Of a stretch of 64,000 nucleotides of DNA, positions 51,600-60,474 are shown in pieces. The notes under the pieces are model-generated. The model worked only from the letters and a program-made list of their open reading frames with translations, was not told the DNA's origin and did not search any database. Both the position numbers and the translations under genes were made by a program. The first letter of the stretch is position 1, and each line of letters starts with the position of its first letter. Source of the DNA: Colius striatus (lineage: Eukaryota; Chordata; Aves; Coliiformes; Coliidae); contig NC_084760.1 of assembly GCF_028858725.1 (NCBI RefSeq), positions 65,601,867-65,665,866 on the forward strand, given 5' to 3'.

Positions 51600-51677
51600 T
51601 TATTGGCAGCTACTTTTCAGCAGTTTAATCTCGTTTAGCCAAGGAATACTGTACACTGTGAACTCACAAGTGGTGTA
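51600..51677 (-). CDS. CST3: CST3 exon 3 (coding part) with stop
   Basis: This exon has 25 codons plus TAA (51602-51600). It encodes the second disulphide pair (Cys118, Cys138) and the conserved IPW hairpin at 125-127, ending in SSCQ. A good pyrimidine tract (TTTCTTTCTCTCCTTAG on the minus strand) precedes it. Confidence 0.95.
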   Translation of the reverse strand, partial: YTTCEFTVYSIPWLNEIKLLKSSCQ

Positions 51678-53766
51678 CTAAGGAGAGAAAGAAAAAAAAC
51701 AAACAAGCAGTGATCAGATTCAGAGCATTAAACAATGTCACTGACCATTGTTCTACCCCGATTTACTACCCTACATGATCCAGAATACCACCACTTCTAG
51801 GTGTCTGTCTGGATTTGCAGTCTCCTGGAACACCACTCTTGTTAGGACCTGCTCAGAATGAATCGTTTATCTCAAAACACAAACAGAGAAGCTGAGTAGT
51901 CGGCACTTCTGAAGCTCAGCTTACTTCACTCATTTCACAGGCAGGAAAGCTTTTCAATATAGGTAACGCTCCACCATAAGGCCTCAGGCATAGGTGAGCA
52001 CAGCCACACAGCTAATCTGTATGTGCATGTGTCAAATTATTGCAGCTGTCATAGTGGTACATACATTTCTAGCTTAAAGGATCACTTGTGTGGTTACACT
52101 CCTCATGCACGCAGGCAGACAGGGCACATACACAGAGAAGCTAAGCCTATTACTAGAATTAAGCAATGAAGTACTATAGAATAATTAGATCAGAGCAAGG
52201 CAGACATATTTGCTCTCATCTGAAAAGCTAGAACACTCCTTAAAGAGCATTGTCATTAGACAGAACTCCTCTGTAACAGTTTGGTGGGCACAGAGAACAG
52301 TGGTAAGTCTGCCTCTCTTGTGATCAGTGCTTAGCCCACAACACTATTCACAGTAACAGCATGTGAAGCCAAGCATGTTTACTTTACCATGGGACAAGAG
52401 GAGGCAAACAGTGCGAGAGCCAGGGGACCAGCAGGCTTGGCAATTTCCTACAGGTATCCTTGTGATCCAGATCACAAGCACTTTAAGAGGATTGAGGCAC
52501 ACAGTCCTCCATGCACTGCAGCCTCAGACGTCCACTTACAAAAGAAGCTAAAAAGGCCTTGCCTTCTATCACCATAATTTGGCAAGGTAGGTTCTGCAAG
52601 AGCTGAATTTTAAGTGTGAAGGCATGAGGTCTCTAATCTTAGCTGGGGCAGACTGCTCATACCTCTCTGTACTATGCCAGCTAGAGGGGAGGGGCTGGAA
52701 GCCATGGGGCTGTGCTCTGGAACCTACCTTAGCCAGCTGGGGTGCATCATGGAAAGCACAGCTCTTGAGATCAGTTGCTGGCTTTGTGCAAGTTGTCCGG
52801 CCAATCTCAACTTCCATGGTGTACTTGATTCCAGCCACAATCTGCAACAAGACAAGTGAACAGAAGCAGCTTTATTTCATAGAATCACAGAAAGTGGGTG
52901 CTGGAAGCAACCTCTAGAGATCACCCAGTCCAACCTCATGCTAAAGCTCCCCTCCATCAGGTCACACAGGACCATGTCCAGGCAGGTTTGGAATCCTCCA
53001 GAGAAGAAGACTTCACACCCTCCTTGGGCAGGGTGTGCTCTCTCCCACTACAAGAGTTTTTTCCTTATGTTTAAGCAGAACTTTGCATTCCATCTTATGC
53101 CAGTTTGCAGCACATACAGAAGGGGTCCTCGACAACAGAGAGAAAGGTCAACAGTTTTCTGGTTACATGATGGAAAACAAACTCCAAGAGCACAGAGAGG
53201 CTCATGTGTGTCAACTGTCACAGGCCAGACACTTGGCATCCTTTCAAAGAGAGGAAACAACATCCAAGTAAACAAGTCTGACAGCACGGTTTCCTTAGTA
53301 AGTAAACAGAGACATGCATTAAGTAATCAGCAGGATAAGGAAGTTAGAAGCTCTCTCCGTGACACATAGCACTCAAGGGCATTCACCCTGACAAGACTCA
53401 AGCTATTAAAAAAGGCTTTTATGCACCATCTGTAGAGAAAAAAACAACCAGCCTGAACCACTCCTCGAGCTCGAGGCTTCAAAGACACCCCCCAAGCCCC
53501 CCTTCCACCTGCTCCCCAGAGTGCCGCTGCAGACCCACCTGCCTGCGGGCGCTGATGACCCGCACCACCCGGCTGGAGTACATGTCGTTGCTGGCCCTGT
53601 TGTACTCCGCCATGGCGAAGTGCAGCGCCTGCTGCAGGCCCTCGTCGTTCTCAGAAACGGGCACCGGGGCCCCCAGGAGCCGCGGGCGGTCCTCGTCGCC
53701 CTGCACGGCCCCGGCGAGCATCAGGGCTGCGGCCAGCAGCACCAAGAGAGCCCTCAGTCCTGCCAT
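51600..53766 (-). CDS. CST3: Cystatin C / egg-white-type cystatin, three exons, complete
   Basis: Secreted type-2 cystatin, a tight reversible inhibitor of papain-like cysteine proteases (cathepsins B, H, L, S). The minus-strand exons are 53766-53539, 52841-52728 and 51677-51600, all joined in phase 0 at GT/AG sites, giving 139 residues. Residues 1-23 form a leucine/alanine-rich signal peptide ending before DEDR. All three parts of the protease-binding wedge are present: Gly32 in LLGAP, QIVAG at 76-80 (split by intron 1) and Pro126-Trp127. Subtracting the 23-residue signal gives Gly9, Gln53-Gly57 and Pro103-Trp104, the chicken cystatin numbering. Cysteines 94/104 and 118/138 have the type-2 disulphide spacing. 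The SND motif at 59-61 matches the asparagine loop that binds legumain in cystatin C. Ser103 corresponds to the phosphorylated Ser80 of chicken cystatin. No frame damage is seen. An in-frame upstream ATG at 53805 is noted separately. Confidence 0.96.
52728..52841 (-). CDS. CST3: CST3 exon 2
   Basis: This exon is 114 bp, 38 codons, the length standard for exon 2 of type-2 cystatins. It begins with IVAG, completing the QxVxG loop started in exon 1, and contains the first disulphide pair (Cys94, Cys104). The acceptor reads TTGTTGCAG and the donor AAG|GTAGGT on the minus strand. Confidence 0.95.
52878..53105 (-). mobile_element. CR1 LINE fragment in CST3 intron 1
   Basis: The left end carries the reversed CR1 3' terminus (TCATAGAATCACAG) followed by the diagnostic CCAGTCCAACCT and GGTCACACAGGA blocks. 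The copy is 5'-truncated, diverged, and in the same transcriptional sense as CST3. Confidence 0.85.
53539..53766 (-). CDS. CST3: CST3 exon 1 (coding part)
   Basis: This exon has 76 codons: signal peptide, N-terminal LLGAP trunk, the main helix (around AEYNRASND) and the first strand, ending at Gln76. The donor reads CAG|GTGGGT on the minus strand, cut between 53539 and 53538. The frame beyond the donor stays open for a short distance but loses all cystatin similarity, which supports the splice. The chosen ATG (53766-53764) has G at -3 and G at +4. Confidence 0.95.
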
Positions 53767-53840
53767 AGCTACACGATCTGCACGCGCCTCTCCGGCTGCC
53801 GCCATTTTAAGGACGGTGGGGAGAGGCGGGGGCGGCCCAG

Positions 53841-53954
53841 AGCGCCCCGCCTCACACCGCACGGCCCCGCCTCACATCGCCCCGCCCCACCTCACACAGC
53901 GTCTCGCCCCACATCATCCCGCCCCGGCTCACACCGCCCCGCCTCCGCCACAGA
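53841..53954. repeat. Degenerate 18-20 bp tandem repeat carrying GC boxes
   Basis: About six imperfect units with the pattern CGCCCCGCCTCACAC run in a row on the plus strand. Each unit contains a GC-box-like core and a CTCACA spacer. The array lies roughly 75-190 bp upstream of the cystatin ATG, in the expected core promoter or 5' UTR. Confidence 0.65.
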
Positions 53955-54260
53955 CCCCTCAGCGGGCGCGGAGGAGTGCTGGCCTTGTACCGCGACACGA
54001 GCTCGGCTGCCGGCCCAAGACTTCCCTCTGAGGGACCGCGGGCAGCCCAGGGACACCGTTTGCTGCCACGCACGGGTCCTGAGCCGCAGCTCCCCTCGCA
54101 AGTCCCTCGTAGCGCTGCTCTCTCCTCCCTTCAGCACTGCGGGGAGGGGAGGGTGCAGTAAGCCCCTGAAAGCTCTCTGCCACCGTGCTTGTGGAAACAC
54201 GCCTGTGTCCCCTCGCCGCGTGAAGGGCGAGAGCTTGACGTTAGCCTGTCAGAGTCCCTC

Positions 54261-55026
54261 CCGAGGACCTGCACCCAAAGCAGTTTTTTGAAGTTAAGGG
54301 TTAGGTTCTGTTTTATGTATTAAGAACAGATTCGAGATTGTCACTGATAAATGCAGTTACTGCAGTAGCGCTGATATTAGAATGGCAGCAATGCTTATCC
54401 TGGGGATTCTTTGCCCCAGGGTGAAAATGTGCAATTCTTATCCAAGAAGACATCCCTGTCTTGGTAGGGGGAGAGGAGTACAGCCCATCAACTGCCTCAT
54501 CTGGATCTTCAGTCTCTTTCTCCCTGCTGCATCTTTCTGAGCAGACTTGAGAAGCGTATCAAAACCAGTCAAAAGGCTAAAAAGCTGTAAAGCTCTCCCT
54601 CCTTCTCCCTGGGGTGACATTTAACATGATTTGGGTGGAGAACTGAGCAACAGAGTCATCCATTTAGCATTTACCTCTTTTTGCTCATTAGCATATTTAA
54701 AGGTGTTCTCTTTAATATTAATTTCACAGTTAATGAAGCAATTATCTCACTCTGGGCACCGTGGCCTTGCAGAAACTGTTTTGAAGCGGTTTTTCTACTT
54801 GGTTCCACGATTTTTAGCCAAAACAGGACTGTCTTGCCTCCTCAAGCCTTTCTTCCTTGGCTGCTTCTCATGCTGACCTCTCAGGCCTCCACCTCCCAGG
54901 TCTGCACTAGGAATAAGTGTGCACCGTCCCTTTTTAACACTTTGCATGCAATTCCCACACCCCTGTCCCTCCAGGTGGGGACAGGAGGTAGGTGAGGACG
55001 TGGCCGTGGCATTGCGCAGCCCCACG
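54261..55026. other. Spacer between CST3 promoter and the provirus
   Basis: Composition falls back to the genomic average. No repeat or gene recognised. Upstream regulatory sites of CST3 may lie here. Confidence 0.5.
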
Positions 55027-55032
55027 GCCCTC
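55027..55032 (+). repeat. Target-site duplication, left copy
   Basis: GCCCTC directly precedes the TG of the 5' LTR and is identical to 60509-60514. Confidence 0.85.
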
Positions 55033-55390
55033 TGTCGAGAGTTTTGTGGAGACTTGGCGAGAGGAAAGAGGACATGATAGAATACAGCTGGTTAGGCAGT
55101 AAGCACTAAGCGATAAGCTATTGGACTCCTGCTCAAGGCCGTGAGAGCAAGAGAGCTGTATGATAACAGGATGAGAAAAATAGGAGCTTAGTTTGGGCTA
55201 AGCAGCCACAAGTATCTGGAGTATGTTGAAACAAGGGCGAGGTTTGCACCTAGCTGGGAACCATTGATGAACTTAGCTTTTGCAATATGTATGAGCCTGA
55301 TTATTGTATCTATGAAAGAGTTGTATCTTTGCAAATAAAGTTGAGACTTGTTGCACTACAGGGTGGGCTTGTCTCCCGTCGTCTTCAGCA
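55033..55390 (+). repeat. 5' LTR of the 55-60 kb provirus
   Basis: 358 bp starting TGTCGAGAG and ending CTTCAGCA, two bases before the primer-binding site. AATAAA at 55334-55339 is the polyadenylation signal, placing the end of R shortly after it and U5 up to 55390. Its first 96 bp align without gaps to the 3' LTR start, with four differences. Confidence 0.92.
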
Positions 55391-55392
55391 AA

Positions 55393-55410
55393 TGGTGACC
55401 CCGACGCGAT
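55393..55410 (+). promoter_or_regulatory. Primer-binding site, tRNA-Trp type
   Basis: TGGTGACCCCGACGCGAT differs at one base from the tRNA-Trp primer site known from avian leukosis-sarcoma retroviruses, and sits at the correct 2-nt distance from the LTR end. Confidence 0.85.
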
Positions 55411-55600
55411 ACACGAAGGACGTGATATACCGACTGGGCGCCACGGCGGAGCGACGAAGGGGTTCGGGTCCTATGCAGCAAGGATGGCAATAAGAGTGAA
55501 AATTGGGAACACGCCGTGCCCTGGGTGACCGTATAGCCGAGCCCGGCCAATACGTGCTGCTGGACCTTGAAGGGCTGCAACAGCGCGCTGACAAATAGGT

Positions 55601-55969
55601 ATGGAAAGGCAAGCGGCATATGATTTATTTACTGCATTCTTGCAGAAGCAGCAGATAAAGGGTATAGATCTGCAAAAAGACCTACCAGGGCTGTTAGCTT
55701 ATGGGTATGCTGAGGGAGTGTTTCAGAGTCCACATACAGTGCATGAATTGAGCGAATGGCGTAAATTTGGGGATTTGCTGTGGGAGGCTACCCTGGAGGA
55801 CGATGAGATAGCTGAAAAGTTAGGGAAGCTTTGGAGGACAGTGCACAATGAGTTGTTGCAACATCAGGCAGAAAAGAAGGCTGCTGAGCACGCATCAGCA
55901 GCACAGAATAAGAATAAAAACGTGACTGGTTCCAATCCACCTCGCTGGCTCCTACCATCTCAAAAGTAA
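55601..55969 (+). pseudogene. gag: Endogenous retroviral gag, matrix-like 5' part
   Basis: A 122-residue open frame follows a ~190-nt leader. Its first ~95 residues are acidic and helical in character, as expected of a retroviral matrix domain, with repeated charged segments such as EKLGKLWRTVHNELLQHQ. It ends at TAA 55967-55969, and an overlapping open frame continues directly. The start is unusual in lacking an N-terminal MG myristoylation signal. Position after the primer site and size support gag; I assign it by position more than by clear family motifs. A possible splice donor (AG|GTATGG) overlaps the start codon. Confidence 0.75.
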
Positions 55970-56628
55970 TGCTCAACCCCCCGCGTGTAGAAGCGCCGGG
56001 AGAGGCACCGACAGTAGTGCCGGGAGAGGCGTCGAGAGCAGCGCCGGGAGCGGCGCTGAGGCGGATGATACCGAGAAAAAAGGAAAAGGTTCTTCTCTAC
56101 ACAAGAGTTTTTACAAAGTCAGAGAGGCGAAGGGGCTTCAGAGCAGAGCCCCCGCGGGAGAGCTGCTGCCCAGCCGAGCCCAGCCCGCCGAGTTACCCCT
56201 GGGACGACTTGCAGGGGAATGCCAAGTGGGCGGAGTCGGGCGGGGGTGCAGCGCAGGATGATCAGAGGAGAGTGGGGGAGCGCGACCCCGTGTTAGACTG
56301 GGCACCATCGGGCACGCGAGGGAAGAAAAAGAAAAGACGGGAGAGAGTAATACCGACTGCGCCGCCGGCGCCGGGGACGGCACGGAGTGAGCCAGACCCC
56401 CCCCGCCCCTTCCATCCGCAGCCGCCGCCGCGCAGCCGCTTCCCGCGCCCGGTCAGTGTCTCCGGAATGCCCCCCCCCACCGCACCGACACCACCGGACC
56501 GCTGGGCTCGTCCTTTCCATCCTCAGTCCCTTGCCTCAAAGAGTCTAAAAACTGTTGGTCGTGATGTTATGCATTTTGCTGTAAATGTGATAATGAATAG
56601 TGGTTTTCTTACAGTGGAAACTTTCTAA
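55969..56628 (+). pseudogene. gag: Gag proline-rich linker remnant, shifted frame, fused to unrelated 3' tail
   Basis: A 219-residue frame in the next register overlaps the previous stop by one base. It is rich in proline, arginine and glycine. Residues 73-76 read PPSY, a PPxY late-domain motif that in retroviral Gag recruits NEDD4-type ubiquitin ligases for budding, consistent with the linker between matrix and capsid. No capsid major-homology region and no CCHC zinc knuckles follow. After about 56540 the sequence becomes AT-rich and no longer looks like gag, so a deletion junction lies near 56520-56640. The GC-rich part is compositionally unlike its neighbours. Confidence 0.6.
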
Positions 56629-56759
56629 GGCGTTTTAGGTGTCGGGAATGGAACTTAGAAGAACAGAACATTTTGGCATTGAGAAGCTAAAAGGTGGTTT
56701 ATGTTGATGCTTCAAATGATTGTGGTAAATGGTTTTAGATAATTTCAACAACCCAAGCA

Positions 56760-57590
56760 AAACACGTGGCTTACACTGGCCAAAGCAATCAATCAGTCTA
56801 CAGTATGTTTATCAATGGCCACTCCAGATAATCCTTTTTCTACCTGTTTGGTGGGAGTTCCATCAGATGTGGCACAATGGCCTGTACCAAATGCATTAAA
56901 AACAAATCCCTTAGTTAAGGGTAATGGCAAAGTTGACAACTAGGATTTGATCATTTCATGGTTGCCAATAATAACAACAGAGCCACAGGAGTTTGAATTA
57001 TTGGGATCTATAAAGATGGATTTTTGTGTTATGTTTAATTTTACCAGCAATACCAAAATATTTGGGACAGAATGTGGATCCCATCCTGGGCGTGTATAAG
57101 AACACAACATCTTGGTGCCATTATACTTCACCAAAAAGATCCAGGTCTTCTGCCTGTACAGTTACCAAAGGGAATTTTTCTGATCTGTGGGGACCAGGCA
57201 TGGCCTGGAATACCCTCGAGATTACAAAGGGGACCATGCAGTTTGGGACAACTGACGATCTTGATGCCTAATCACACAATAGTTTGGAAACATCATTGTC
57301 CAAAACAATTTGTGCATGCATTTACTGGAGAATGTGATGACCATGTTACCTTTGGTCTCCCTCAACAATAATAGCAACTAGTATATTTGCTCCAGGTGTA
57401 AGAGTATCTGCTTCATTAACTCAGCTATGCAAATTAGGATACTGGCCTAGCAAACAAAGTAACCAAACCTCAATGACATTAGAAGACTTGATTAGTAATG
57501 TAAGTAGTATTAGCCATACAACTTTGCAACATAGACCTGCTAGAGATTTTACCTTTAGCCCAAGTGTTTGTCAGCTGTGCTTTTTTTTTT
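56760..57590 (+). pseudogene. env: First (upstream) env copy, heavily decayed
   Basis: Surface-subunit-like sequence starts near 56800, where one frame reads PFSTCLVGVP and runs to a stop at 56941-56943. Around 57162 the frame reads LPKGIFLICG, a block that recurs in the second env at 59651. Beyond 57380 a transmembrane-subunit-like stretch (IFAPGV, then LEDLISNVSS from about 57480) continues until about 57580. The usual CX6CC motif is absent, because the sequence breaks off at a run of ten T. Several stops and frameshifts divide it. It is related to, but clearly distinct from, the second env, which suggests another lineage or a much older copy. Confidence 0.75.
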
Positions 57591-57840
57591 CAGTGTATAA
57601 GAAGAAGCTTACCAGGCATGAGTTGCTAAAACTAATGTGCAGATTGTCCTTGAGCTACTCTCGACTGTGTGAAACGAAGAAGCAAAAATACCTACAACAA
57701 CTTGGAGCAAGGAGGAGGCTGAGGCAGCGTGTGAAACCGCAAGGCTTCTCGCAGAAAACTACAGCTGGCTTTTAGAGAAAGAACCAATTAGAAGTACTAT
57801 AAACACGCTAGCTTTGCTGCTGATTGTAAGGGTCTGATGC
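57591..57840 (+). other. Unassigned insert between first env and integrase, with lysine/arginine-rich open frame
   Basis: After T10-CAG at 57581-57593 the env similarity stops, but the frame stays open to 57775. The ~60 residues are strongly basic, with a KKK near the start and GARRRLRQRVK at 57707-57739. I recognise no family. It may be derived from a retroviral or a host segment, or be open by chance. Composition is AT-balanced, unlike the gag linker. Confidence 0.45.
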
Positions 57841-58098
57841 TTGTTAGTAAAATTTGAGTTATTAAAAACAGTGGAGCAGGCTGCCCGGAGGGGTCATGGA
57901 CATACCAGCTATCCCCATGCATTGAGTCAAGGTGTCCCTCACACTAGCCAGGGACGGGAGATCGTTAAATGCACTCACACTACTTTAAAAGTACAGTTCA
58001 ACCGTCTTAGGGAGGGGGAGAGCATGGGGTGTAGAAGATATAACGGTCTACTGAGTCTCTCTTGCAGATTGATGTGTTTCTCGGAGTGCTCGCCGTGA
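57841..58098 (+). pseudogene. pol: Probable decayed N-terminal zinc region of integrase
   Basis: The frame contains HALSQG and GREIVKC, resembling the histidine part and the REIVK-C part of the HHCC zinc domain of retroviral integrases, but the full His-His-Cys-Cys set cannot be traced. The integrase core follows about 280 bp downstream after damaged sequence, in the expected order. Confidence 0.45.
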
Positions 58099-58361
58099 TG
58101 CAGATCAAGATGGAGTCACTCAACTATTGGCAAAATTGAATAGTGAAGTGGAACACGACCAGCACCTGATCATATCTTCCTGCAATTGACTCAGCTAGCA
58201 TATGTGCTGGGCAGACACGTTATGTATCAGCCCATGCCACAGGACACTGGAGTCATGGAGCATAGGGAACAGGAGATGTGGTAGGCGTCCGGAAGATCTC
58301 GGGTTGTAACGTGAGAGGTGAAAGGTACAGTAGAGGTGGGCACGGGGTGGAGTGAGAGGAG

Positions 58362-59024
58362 GTGCTGGTGGTGGCAGATGTGAGCACATGGTGTAAACAA
58401 GGGGTTGAAGTTTGGCAGATGGATGTCACTCGTGTGGCAGAGTTTGGAAGACTAAAATGTGTGCATGTAACCATAGACACATGGAGCAAATTCATTTGGG
58501 CAACAGCACAGACAGGGGAGAGGGCAATACATGTGGAGCGTCATTTATATAGTTGTTTTGCAACAATGGGAATTCCTCAGAAAATAAAGGCAAACAAGGG
58601 GGCAGCCTATATAAGTAGAAGCATAGAACAGTTTATGAGGCAATGGGGAGTTAAACATGTAGCAGGGATTCCCCATTCCCCCACAGGACAGGCCATAATA
58701 GAAAGAGCTAATGGGACTCTAAAAAGATATCTTGGTAAATATGGGGATGTTAAAGACCCACATATGAAATTGTTAAAGGCCTTATTTGTTGTGAACCACC
58801 TGTGTGTGTTTGGGGAACAGAAGCTACCACCTGTAATAATACATCATAATCCAAAGGCACAAAAGGAGAGAAAGAAAGAAATATGGGTTAAATATCGTGA
58901 CCCTAAAACAGGGATATGGCAGCCTCCGGCCAAAGTATTATACTGGGGACGTGGGTATTTGTGTGTTGATTCTCCCACAGGATCCATTTGGGTGCCAGCC
59001 AGGTGGACAAGAGCTTCTCCTTGA
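58362..59024 (+). pseudogene. pol: Retroviral integrase, core and C-terminal domain, catalytically substituted
   Basis: The 220-residue frame covers an rve-type core and the C-terminal DNA-binding domain. The first catalytic Asp is residue 21 in WQMDVT. The second catalytic Asp position is Asn78 (IKANKG). Glu114 in AIIERANGTLK is exactly 35 residues farther, the D,D-35-E spacing of integrases. The tail contains PPAKVLYWGRG and WVPARW, typical of the SH3-like end domain. In life it would join viral DNA to host DNA; loss of the second acidic residue should abolish this. The start is arbitrary, as upstream pol sequence is broken. It ends 142 bp before the second env start. Confidence 0.88.
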
Positions 59025-59165
59025 AGCTGCGGAGATCAAACCATCTGACGAAAAAGGACAGGAAGAGATTGAAGAATAAATACACCCTTGTCTTGTGGTC
59101 ATTGGAGGACTGGCTAACAATCAAAAGACTGAAGGTTATATAACAAAAAGTGAATTTAATGAATA

Positions 59166-60474
59166 ATGAGGTGTTTTGTTATAACCATAGCTTTTAGTGT
59201 AACTATCATTGCTAACAGATTGACGCATTTTAATCAGCCTAGAGATAATATTTGGATAACCTTTGCTAATCAAACTGGTCAATCATCTCTTTGTCTTAGT
59301 TTGGGAGGGGTTACTAATCTTTGATAGGATTGTCCGTGTGGAATCCAGAGGAATTAGCAATGATCATGATCATTCGACGGGAAGGGAAAGGTCAATGTGA
59401 GATAATTAAATCCCTTAATACCACATTAGCCTCACCCCCTGAGGAAATAGACCTGTTTGGAAGTGCCAATGCAAGCTTTGGTACTAATGGAACTGGGGGA
59501 AATTGGGTAAGTTTTATGTCACGGGATATCCATAACTTTAATAGAAATCAAAAATATTGGGCCACCTTAGACTCTTCTTTGAAGTCAGAAACAGTATTTA
59601 AGCAATTGTATTCCAGCTGTAATGGCTCTAATATTACATCACCAAAGAAATTGCCCACGGGTATATTTTTAATCTGTGGAGAAAGGGTCTGGAACGGAAT
59701 ACCAGTAAATCCCCTGGGTGGACCCTGTTATTTGGGGAAAACTCTCTTTATTTCACCCTAACTTAACCATGCTAATGCAGCTTGCTGACCATAATAATAG
59801 CTCCCGCAAAAAACGTAGGTATTATGAGTTTGATTGTGCTAATATTGGTCTCCCACAATTTTGGAGTGAACTGAAGCAAGTCATAGTTGCCATCCTTTTG
59901 CCAGGAGGAGCAGCCAATAAGGCCATGAACTTGGCTAAACAGTTAGGATGTTGGACTAAAGATGAGGTAAATAAAACTTCAGAAATGATTGATATGTTAA
60001 CAGCTGATGTTCAAAGTGTAAATCATGCGGTGTTACAAAATAGAGCTGCCATAGACTTTTTCTTATTAGCCCACAGACATGGATGTGAAGAGTTTGAGGG
60101 CATGTGTTGTATGAACCTGTCGGACCATTCCACCTCGATACATGCCAAACTGAAAGAACTTCAACAGGGATTAACATCAGCTGAAACAAGAAGAGGGATT
60201 AGGACTTGAAGGATGGCTTAAGGGATGGGGAATAGGCCCTTGGTTGCGAACTGTTATAATGTATGGAATTGGCTTTATGGGTATTGTTTTATTTGCATTG
60301 TTAGTGTTTCCCTGTTTCAAAAATTGTATTCAACAGACAATAGCAAGAACGTTTGAGAGGATGTGGCAGCCTAATATCATTGTCCAAAAAGAAAACGGGG
60401 GAGATGTCGAGAGTTTTGTGGAGACTTGGCTAGAGGAAGGAGGACATGATAGAATACAGCTGGTTAGGCAGTAA
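59166..60474 (+). pseudogene. env: Second env copy, with three frame breaks
   Basis: ATG at 59166 begins a short frame with a hydrophobic leader that stops at 59322-59324. The second frame (59321-59761) carries N-glycosylation sequons and the GIFLICG block. The third (59718-60209) has a furin-like RKKRR at 59805-59819, then the alpharetrovirus-type transmembrane subunit: the conserved LQNRAAIDF segment and a CX6CC motif starting at 60084. The fourth (60244-60474) holds a membrane span (about residues 6-25) and a short tail that reads through the polypurine tract into the LTR. Frame changes fall near 59320, 59755 and 60185-60205. The surface part (about 200 residues) is short for the family, suggesting an internal loss. 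Receptor binding and fusion would be the ancestral role; the gene cannot give one protein now. Confidence 0.88.
60392..60404 (+). promoter_or_regulatory. Polypurine tract of the provirus
   Basis: A purine run broken by a single C (AAAACGGGGGAGA) directly abuts the TG of the 3' LTR, the expected position for plus-strand priming. Confidence 0.8.

Larger units (their letters stand above)
53460..54260 (-). promoter_or_regulatory. CST3: CpG-rich promoter region of CST3
   Basis: A sharply GC- and CpG-rich block begins in exon 1 and extends about 450 bp upstream of the start codon, against AT-rich surroundings. It has many GC-box-like GGCGGGGC motifs on the gene strand and no clear TATA box near the start. 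This fits the housekeeping-type expression known for cystatin C. The transcription start is not determinable from sequence alone; 53806-53860 is most likely. Confidence 0.7.

Noticed and set aside
53521..54291. 256-codon plus-strand open frame across the CpG region
   Set aside because: It is antisense to CST3 exon 1 and its promoter. GC-rich DNA with few stops explains it, and the peptide has no recognisable domain.
59718..60209. Domesticated envelope (syncytin-like) gene
   Set aside because: The surface subunit, signal peptide and membrane anchor are in other frames, so no complete product is possible from this sequence.
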